A stretch of DNA of 64,000 nucleotides from Salinarchaeum sp. Harcht-Bsk1 (GTDB taxonomy: Archaea; Halobacteriota; Halobacteria; Halobacteriales; Salinarchaeaceae), in assembly GCF_000403645.1 (NCBI RefSeq), contig NC_021313.1:2871014-2935013 (forward strand), read 5' to 3'. Below the pieces are notes generated by a model. That model saw only the letters and a program-made list of their open reading frames with translations, searched no databases and was not told the DNA's origin. Numbering within the stretch: position 1 is the first letter of the stretch; each line of letters opens with the position of its first letter. Below are positions 57,918-64,000 of this stretch, piece by piece. Made by a program: the position numbers and the translations under genes.

Positions 57918-59747
57918 ATGGCAAGTCAACAGCGCGAGGCGAAAGTCTACGTCAACGGGAGCCTGGTGGGGACGCATCCGGACCCAGACCGGCTCGCAGC
58001 ACAGGTACGGGAGGCACGGCGTCGGGGCGAGGTCTCCGAGATGGTCAACGTCTCGGTCAAGGACCGGACGCAGGAGGTCATCATCAACGCGGACGCGGGC
58101 CGTGCCCGCCGCCCGCTGCTGGTCGTCGAGAACGGCGAGCCCCTGATCGACGAAGAGGAACTCCAGGCCGTCGAAGACGACGACATCGAGTTCGAGGACC
58201 TCGTCGAGGCCGGCTACGTCGAGTTCATCGACGCCGAGGAGGAAGAGGACATCTTCGTCGCCGTCGACGAGGAGGAACTCACCGAAGACCATACCCACCT
58301 CGAGATCGACCCGCAACTGATGTTCGGGATCGGGGCAGGGATGATTCCCTACCCCGAGCACAACGCCAGCCCGCGGATTACGATGGGTGCAGGGATGATC
58401 AAGCAATCCCTCGGACTGCCAGCGGCGAACTACCGGATCCGACCGGACACCCGCCAGCACCTCCTGCACTACCCGCAGCTCTCGATGGTCAAGACCCAGA
58501 CCACCGAACAGATCGGGTACGACGATCGCCCGGCGGCCCAGAACTTCACGGTCGCCGTCATGTCCTACGAGGGGTTCAACATCGAGGACGCGCTCATCCT
58601 GAACCAGGGGTCGGTCGACCGCGCCCTCGCCCGCTCGCACTTCTTCCGTACCTACGAGGGCGAGGAACGGCGATACCCCGGCGGCCAGGAGGACCACTTC
58701 GAGATCCCCGACCAGGACGTTCGCGGCGCCCGCGGCGAGGAGGCCTACACGCACCTCGACGACGACGGCCTCGTGAACCCCGAGACCCAGGTCGGCGAGA
58801 ACGACGTGCTCCTCGGGAAAACCTCGCCGCCGCGATTCCTCGAGGAGCCCGACGACATGGGCGGTCTCTCACCGCAGAAGCGGCGTGAGACCTCGGTGAC
58901 GATGCGCTCCGGCGAGTCCGGGGTCGTCGACACGGTCACGCTGATGGAGGGCGAGGACGGCTCGAAGCTCTCGAAGGTCTCCGTGCGCGACGAGCGGATC
59001 CCCGAACTCGGGGACAAGTTCGCGTCGCGGCACGGCCAGAAGGGCGTCGTCGGCCACATCGCGCCCCAGGAGGACATGCCGTTCACCGAGGAGGGCGTCG
59101 TCCCCGACCTGATCGTCAACCCGCACGCGCTGCCCTCGCGGATGACGGTCGGGCACATCCTCGAGATGATCGGCGGGAAGGTCGGCGCGCTGGAGGGCCG
59201 GCGCGTCGACGGCACGCCGTTCCTCGGCGAGGACGAGGATGAACTCCGCGGCTCCCTGGAGGACCACGGCTTCAAGTCCTCCGGGAAGGAGGTCATGTAC
59301 TCCGGCGTCACCGGGGAGAAGATCGACGCCGAGATCTTCGTCGGCTGTATTTTCTACCAGAAGCTCTACCACATGGTCTCCAACAAGATCCACGCCCGCT
59401 CGCGCGGGCCGGTGCAGGTCCTCACCCGCCAGCCCACCGAGGGGCGTGCGCGGGAAGGGGGTCTGCGGATCGGGGAGATGGAGCGCGACGTGTTCATCGG
59501 ACACGGCGCGGCCATGACCCTGAAGGAGCGCCTGCTCGACGAGTCCGACCGCGAGTTCGTCCCGATCTGCGCCCAGTGTGGGATGGCCGCCGTCGAGAAC
59601 GTCGAGCAACACCGCGTGTACTGTCCGAACTGCGACGAGGAGACCGACATTCACGACATCGAGATGAGCTACGCGTTCAAGCTCCTCCTCGACGAGATGA
59701 AGGCGCTCGGCATCGCGCCGCGCCTCGAACTGGAGGACGCAGTCTAA
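57918..59747 (+). CDS. rpoB1: DNA-directed RNA polymerase subunit B'
   Basis: 609 aa. C-terminal half of the Rpb2 homologue. It holds the hybrid-binding and wall regions ([35 protein letters not shown]-like [23 protein letters not shown]) and the C-terminal zinc clamp [22 protein letters not shown]. Start [22 protein letters not shown]. rpoA' begins two bases after the stop. Confidence 0.97.
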   Translation: MASQQREAKVYVNGSLVGTHPDPDRLAAQVREARRRGEVSEMVNVSVKDRTQEVIINADAGRARRPLLVVENGEPLIDEEELQAVEDDDIEFEDLVEAGYVEFIDAEEEEDIFVAVDEEELTEDHTHLEIDPQLMFGIGAGMIPYPEHNASPRITMGAGMIKQSLGLPAANYRIRPDTRQHLLHYPQLSMVKTQTTEQIGYDDRPAAQNFTVAVMSYEGFNIEDALILNQGSVDRALARSHFFRTYEGEERRYPGGQEDHFEIPDQDVRGARGEEAYTHLDDDGLVNPETQVGENDVLLGKTSPPRFLEEPDDMGGLSPQKRRETSVTMRSGESGVVDTVTLMEGEDGSKLSKVSVRDERIPELGDKFASRHGQKGVVGHIAPQEDMPFTEEGVVPDLIVNPHALPSRMTVGHILEMIGGKVGALEGRRVDGTPFLGEDEDELRGSLEDHGFKSSGKEVMYSGVTGEKIDAEIFVGCIFYQKLYHMVSNKIHARSRGPVQVLTRQPTEGRAREGGLRIGEMERDVFIGHGAAMTLKERLLDESDREFVPICAQCGMAAVENVEQHRVYCPNCDEETDIHDIEMSYAFKLLLDEMKALGIAPRLELEDAV

Positions 59748-59748
59748 C

Positions 59749-62673
59749 ATGGTCCGAGAGACGACACCCAAGGCCATCGGCTCGCTCAGCTTCGGCCTGA
59801 TGAACCCCGAGGAGTACCGGGAGATGAGCGCCACGAAGGTCATCACGGCCGACACCTACGACGACGACGGGTTCCCCATCGACATGGGGCTCATGGACCC
59901 GCGTCTCGGCGTGATCGACCCCGGACTGGAGTGCAAGACCTGCGGCAAGCGCTCCGGTTCCTGTAACGGCCACTTCGGCCACATCGAGCTCGCAGCGCCG
60001 GTCATCCACGTCGGCTTCACGAAGCTCATTCGGCGCCTCCTCCGCGGCACCTGCCGGGAGTGTTCCCGCCTGTGTCTCACAGAGGACGAGCAACAGGAGT
60101 TCCGCGACCAGATCGTTCGCGTCAAGGAACTCCAGAAGGACGTCGACGACGTCACGAAGGCCGCGATCCGGCAGGCTCGAAAGAAGGATCGCTGTCCGCA
60201 CTGTGGCGAGATCCAGTACGACATCCAGCACGAGAAGCCGACCACGTACTACGAGGTCCAGGACGTGCTGGCCTCGGACTACTCCGAACGCATCGCGGTC
60301 GCGATGCAGCCCGAGAAGGACGACGACGGCGAGGTGGTCTCCGAGGGCGTGGCGCCGCCGGAACTCGCCGAGGAGACCGACATCCCGCTCGACCGGATCC
60401 AGTCGATCATGTCGGGCGAGCACCGCCCGCGCGAGGAGGACCGCAAGGCCCTCGAGAAGGCCCTCGACGCCGACCTCACCGAGGAGGACACGAACAAGCT
60501 GATGCCCTCGGACATTCGGGACTGGTTCGAAGCCATTCCGGACGAGGACATCGAGACCATCGGCATCTCCGCGGAGAAGTCCCGGCCGGAGTGGATGATT
60601 CTCACCGTCCTCCCGGTGCCGCCGGTCACCGCGCGACCGTCGATCACGCTGGACAATGGCCAGCGCTCCGAGGACGACCTCACCCACAAGCTGGTCGACA
60701 TCATCCGGATCAACCAGCGGTTCATGGAGAACCGCGAGGCCGGTGCGCCCCAGCTGATCATCGAGGACCTCTGGGAGCTGCTCCAGTACCACGTCACGAC
60801 GTTCATGGACAACGAGATCTCCGGAACGCCGCCGGCCCGACACCGTTCGGGCCGCCCACTGAAGACGCTCTCCCAGCGTCTCAAGGGCAAGGAGGGTCGC
60901 TTCCGTGGGTCCCTCTCCGGGAAGCGCGTCAACTTCTCGTCGCGTACCGTCATCTCGCCGGACCCGACCCTCTCGCTGAACGAGGTCGGGGTGCCGGATC
61001 GGGTCGCGACGGAGATGACCCAGACGATGAACGTCAACGAGCGGAACCTCCCGAAGGCCCGCCGCTACGTCTCCAACGGGCCCGAGGCACACCCCGGCGC
61101 GAACTACGTGCGCCGACCCGACGGCCGCCGCCTCAAGGTCACGGAGAAGAACTGCGAGGAGCTCGCCGAGAAGGTCGAGCCCGGCTGGGAGGTCAACCGC
61201 CACCTCGTCGACGGCGACATCGTGATCTTCAACCGGCAGCCGTCGCTGCACCGGATGTCGATCATGGCCCACGAGGTCGTGGTCATGCCGTACAAGACGT
61301 TCCGACTGAACACCGTCGTCTGCCCGCCGTACAACGCGGACTTCGACGGCGACGAGATGAACATGCACGCCCTTCAGAACGAGGAGGCGCGTGCGGAGGC
61401 CCGCGTCCTGATGCGCGTCCAGGAGCAGATCCTCTCCCCGCGCTTCGGTGAGAACATCATCGGCGCGATCCAGGACCACATCTCGGGGCTCTACCTCCTG
61501 ACGAACCAGAACCCCGGCTTCAACGAGACGCAGGCGCTCGACCTCCTCCGACAGACGTCGATCGACGAGCTCCCCGAGGCAGACGGCGAGGACGAGGACG
61601 GCGAGCCGTACTGGTCGGGACACACGCTCTTCTCGGAGCTGCTCCCCGCTGGGCTGGACCTCGAGTTCACGTCCTCGGCCGGCGACACGGTCGTCGTCGA
61701 GGACGGCGAACTGCTCGAGGGAACGATCGACGAGGACGCCGCCGGCGCGTTCGGCGGCGAGGTCGTCGACACGATCGCCAAGGAGTACTCGAAGACGCGA
61801 GCCCGCCAGTTCGTCAACGAGGTCGCCGCGCTCGCGATGCGGACGATCATGCACTTCGGGTTCTCGATTGGGATCGACGACGAAACGATCTCGACCGAGG
61901 CCCAGGAACGCATCGACGAAACGATCACGGACGCATACGACCGAGTCGACGAGCTGATCGAGACCTACCGGGCGGGGGAGCTCGAATCGCTGCCAGGCCG
62001 GACGGTCGACGAGACGCTCGAGATGCGCATCATGCAGACGCTCGGCAAGGCACGCGACAACGCCGGTGACATCGCCGAGGAGAACTTCGACGACGAGAAC
62101 CCGGCGGTCGTCATGGCCGAGTCCGGGGCTCGCGGATCGATGCTGAACCTCACCCAGATGGCCGGCTGCGTCGGCCAGCAGGCAGTTCGCGGCGAGCGCA
62201 TCAACCGTGGGTACGAGGGACGCACCCTCAGCCACTACGACGCAGACGACCTCTCCGCCGACGCCCACGGCTTCGTGGAGCACTCCTACACCGACGGCCT
62301 CGAGCCACGGGAGTTCTTCTTCCACGCCATGGGTGGCCGAGAGGGGCTGGTCGACACCGCAGTCCGGACGTCGAAGTCCGGCTACCTGCAGCGGCGACTG
62401 ATCAACGCGCTCTCCGAGCTCGAGACGCAGTACGACGGCACGGTGCGGGACACCTCCGACACCATCGTCCAGTTCGAGTTCGGCGAGGACGGCACCTCGC
62501 CCGTCGAGGTGTCCTCCTCCGAAGAGCACGACGTCGACGTCGAGGGCATCGCCGACGCGATCCTCGACGAAGAGTTCGGCGAGGGCGAGAAGCGCGAGTT
62601 CCTCGGGGAGGAGACTCCGGCGACGAATCTCTCCGAGCACGGCGAATCCTGGCGGGTGGAATCCGATGACTGA
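59749..62673 (+). CDS. rpoA1: DNA-directed RNA polymerase subunit A'
   Basis: 974 aa, the larger part of the Rpb1 homologue. The zinc finger [18 protein letters not shown] is near residue 65 and the catalytic magnesium loop NADFDGD is at 529-535. Clamp, jaw and bridge-helix segments are all present ([27 protein letters not shown]). It overlaps rpoA'' by 8 bases. Confidence 0.97.
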   Translation: MVRETTPKAIGSLSFGLMNPEEYREMSATKVITADTYDDDGFPIDMGLMDPRLGVIDPGLECKTCGKRSGSCNGHFGHIELAAPVIHVGFTKLIRRLLRGTCRECSRLCLTEDEQQEFRDQIVRVKELQKDVDDVTKAAIRQARKKDRCPHCGEIQYDIQHEKPTTYYEVQDVLASDYSERIAVAMQPEKDDDGEVVSEGVAPPELAEETDIPLDRIQSIMSGEHRPREEDRKALEKALDADLTEEDTNKLMPSDIRDWFEAIPDEDIETIGISAEKSRPEWMILTVLPVPPVTARPSITLDNGQRSEDDLTHKLVDIIRINQRFMENREAGAPQLIIEDLWELLQYHVTTFMDNEISGTPPARHRSGRPLKTLSQRLKGKEGRFRGSLSGKRVNFSSRTVISPDPTLSLNEVGVPDRVATEMTQTMNVNERNLPKARRYVSNGPEAHPGANYVRRPDGRRLKVTEKNCEELAEKVEPGWEVNRHLVDGDIVIFNRQPSLHRMSIMAHEVVVMPYKTFRLNTVVCPPYNADFDGDEMNMHALQNEEARAEARVLMRVQEQILSPRFGENIIGAIQDHISGLYLLTNQNPGFNETQALDLLRQTSIDELPEADGEDEDGEPYWSGHTLFSELLPAGLDLEFTSSAGDTVVVEDGELLEGTIDEDAAGAFGGEVVDTIAKEYSKTRARQFVNEVAALAMRTIMHFGFSIGIDDETISTEAQERIDETITDAYDRVDELIETYRAGELESLPGRTVDETLEMRIMQTLGKARDNAGDIAEENFDDENPAVVMAESGARGSMLNLTQMAGCVGQQAVRGERINRGYEGRTLSHYDADDLSADAHGFVEHSYTDGLEPREFFFHAMGGREGLVDTAVRTSKSGYLQRRLINALSELETQYDGTVRDTSDTIVQFEFGEDGTSPVEVSSSEEHDVDVEGIADAILDEEFGEGEKREFLGEETPATNLSEHGESWRVESDD

Positions 62674-63865
62674 GATCACCAGCGCACACGAGGACATCGT
62701 GGAGGGATCGGAACTCCCGCTCCGTCTGAAGGAACGGGTGTACCAGGCGATCGAGGACCGGGACGTCGACTCCACCGAACAGGTCGAAGAGATCACGCAG
62801 GCCGTCGAAGCGGAGTACGTCGACTCCCGCGTCGATCCACTCGATCCCGTCGGCACCGTCTCGGCCCAGTCGATCGGCGAGCCGGGAACGCAGATGACGA
62901 TGAACACGTTCCACTACGCGGGCGTCGCGGAGATCGACGTGACGCAGGGCCTCCCCCGGCTCATCGAGCTTGTGGACGCCCGGAAGGAGCCCGACACGCC
63001 GATGATGACAGTGTTCCTCGAGGAGGAGTACGCCACGAGCCGCGAGAAGGCCCACGAGGTCGTCTGGCAGATCGAGGCGACGAAGATCCTCGCGCTCGGT
63101 GACGTCTCCACGAACGTCGCGGACATGCAGGTCCTCGTCGACCTCAACGAGGAGACGCTCCTCGAGCGGTGGCCGACCGAGGACGACGCGACGGAGGTCG
63201 CCGCCGAGATCGCCGGAACGATCGAATCCTCTCTCGGCGTCGAGGCGATCCAGCAGGGGACATCGATCCAGTTCGGCCCCGAGGAGCCGTCTTACCGCGA
63301 TCTCCTCCAGCTCGTGGAGGAGCTCCGCGAGATCACGTTCAAGGGAATCGAGGGGATCAACCGCGTCGTCGTCCGCAAGGAGGACACCGACACCGGCGAG
63401 GAGTTCGTGCTCTACACCGAGGGATCGGACTTCGGTACCGTCCTCGACATCGAGGGCGTGGACGCCTCCCGCTGCTCCACGAACGACATCCACGAGGTCT
63501 ACCGTAACCTCGGCGTCGAGGCCGCCCGCGAGTCCATCATCAACGAGACGATGGAGACGCTCGAGGAGCAGGGGCTCGACGACGTGAACGTCCGGCACCT
63601 CATGCTCGTCTCCGACATCATGTGCAACAACGGCGAGATCGAGTCCATCGGCCGCCACGGCATCTCCGGCTCGAAGGACTCCGTCCTCGCCCGCGCGGCG
63701 TTCGAGGTCACGGTCAACCACCTGCTGTCCTCGGCGATCCACGGCGAGGTCGACGACCTCGACGGCGTCACGGAGAACGTAATCGTCGGCAAGCCGATCA
63801 AGCTCGGCACCGGCGACGTCGACCTCCGGATGGGATCGTTCGTCGCCGACGGCTCCGCGGACTGA
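62666..63865 (+). CDS. rpoA2: DNA-directed RNA polymerase subunit A''
   Basis: 399 aa, the C-terminal third of the Rpb1 homologue. The trigger-loop region [30 protein letters not shown] is near residues 60-90, and the C-terminal domain [26 protein letters not shown] is complete. The ATG lies inside the end of rpoA'. No CTD tail, as in all archaea. Confidence 0.97.
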   Translation: MTEITSAHEDIVEGSELPLRLKERVYQAIEDRDVDSTEQVEEITQAVEAEYVDSRVDPLDPVGTVSAQSIGEPGTQMTMNTFHYAGVAEIDVTQGLPRLIELVDARKEPDTPMMTVFLEEEYATSREKAHEVVWQIEATKILALGDVSTNVADMQVLVDLNEETLLERWPTEDDATEVAAEIAGTIESSLGVEAIQQGTSIQFGPEEPSYRDLLQLVEELREITFKGIEGINRVVVRKEDTDTGEEFVLYTEGSDFGTVLDIEGVDASRCSTNDIHEVYRNLGVEAARESIINETMETLEEQGLDDVNVRHLMLVSDIMCNNGEIESIGRHGISGSKDSVLARAAFEVTVNHLLSSAIHGEVDDLDGVTENVIVGKPIKLGTGDVDLRMGSFVADGSAD

Positions 63866-63937
63866 CGACGGCGGTTTACTTTCATCTTCATGCGCTCGAC
63901 TATCGGCTCCGAATCCACCAGGAGGCCAGCGTAGCGA

Positions 63938-64000
63938 ATGCCCACGCGAACGCTTACGGACGAGGCTCGCCGCACGCTCGCGTTGTTCGAAGACGTCACC
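63938..64000 (+). CDS. nusA: NusA-like KH-domain protein, 3' partial
   Basis: Only 21 codons fit before the window ends: MPTRTLTDEARRTLALFEDVT. The DEARR..LALFED pattern and the position straight after rpoA'' match the archaeal NusA-like gene that usually sits there before rpsL and rps7. GGAGG at 63921-63925 lies 12 bases upstream. The KH domains would be beyond the window. Confidence 0.75.
   Translation, partial: MPTRTLTDEARRTLALFEDVT

Noticed and set aside
59677-62907. Minus-strand open frame of 1076 codons across rpoA'
   Set aside because: Shadow of the polymerase gene; the plus strand carries the unmistakable NADFDGD and zinc motifs.

Overview
The window is a 64-kb stretch of chromosome from an extremely halophilic archaeon (class Halobacteria). 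The evidence is high-GC DNA, strongly acidic predicted proteins, mostly leaderless genes with TATA-like boxes about 25-30 nt before the start codon, Tat-type (twin-arginine) signals on exported proteins, a PGF-CTERM surface protein, a split RNA polymerase (B''/B', A'/A''), archaeal L37e and Sm proteins, and 2-oxoacid:ferredoxin oxidoreductase. No rRNA, CRISPR array, insertion sequence, integrase or phage block was seen. Most of the window is core chromosome with a few small accessory patches.

Layout. 1-7 kb: a YkgJ-type cysteine-cluster protein (cut by the window edge), a TRAM protein, an Lrp-type regulator, korB-korA, a YgfZ/GcvT-like folate-dependent Fe-S helper, a winged-helix protein and pyrE. 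7-12.2 kb: membrane proteins, a secreted zincin and a translationally coupled three-gene operon of exported proteins (DyP-peroxidase-like, P19-like iron-binding, PGF-CTERM-anchored) that looks like an iron-handling module. 12.2-13.5 kb: a small accessory cassette, a winged-helix/MazF toxin-antitoxin-like pair flanked by direct repeats of about 42 bp. 13.6-17.6 kb: small membrane proteins, a methyltransferase, DUF5786 and an A-type Fe-S carrier. 17.6-21.7 kb: a PilB/PilC type IV pilus motor pair without pilins. 21.8-29.4 kb: DUF7549, DUF5793, DUF7504, a phosphohexomutase, a class I aminotransferase, glutamate dehydrogenase, a tiny zinc-ribbon protein and ribH. 29.5-34.5 kb: a UPF1/DNA2-like helicase followed by a PD-(D/E)XK-like protein, then a ComEC-like metallo-beta-lactamase lipoprotein coupled to DUF3006. 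34.5-44.2 kb: purF-rpl37e-lsm operon, M42 peptidase, zincin_2 protein, UspA, birA and tyrS. 44.3-50.8 kb: a multicopper oxidase/ZIP transporter operon behind a palindromic operator, glyA, and a large CHAT-protease-like protein. 51.3-55.6 kb: TbsP regulator, M29-like aminopeptidase, GAF/PAS histidine kinase and tRNA-Asp. 56.1-64 kb: the rpoH-rpoB''-rpoB'-rpoA'-rpoA'' operon running into a nusA-like gene cut by the end of the window.

Working together. Nitrogen/amino-acid metabolism (GdhB, aminotransferase, GlyA), pyruvate/2-oxoglutarate oxidation (KorAB), purine and pyrimidine synthesis (PurF, PyrE) and transcription machinery form the housekeeping core. Metal handling recurs: the DyP/P19 operon, the MCO/ZIP operon, the A-type Fe-S carrier and YgfZ. 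The best candidates for undescribed biology are the repeat-flanked wHTH-MazF cassette with its own operator, the exported DyP/P19/PGF-CTERM iron module, the MCO-ZIP operon, the solitary CHAT-like protein and the helicase/nuclease-like pair. Function names rest on sequence motifs read by eye; no database search was run.
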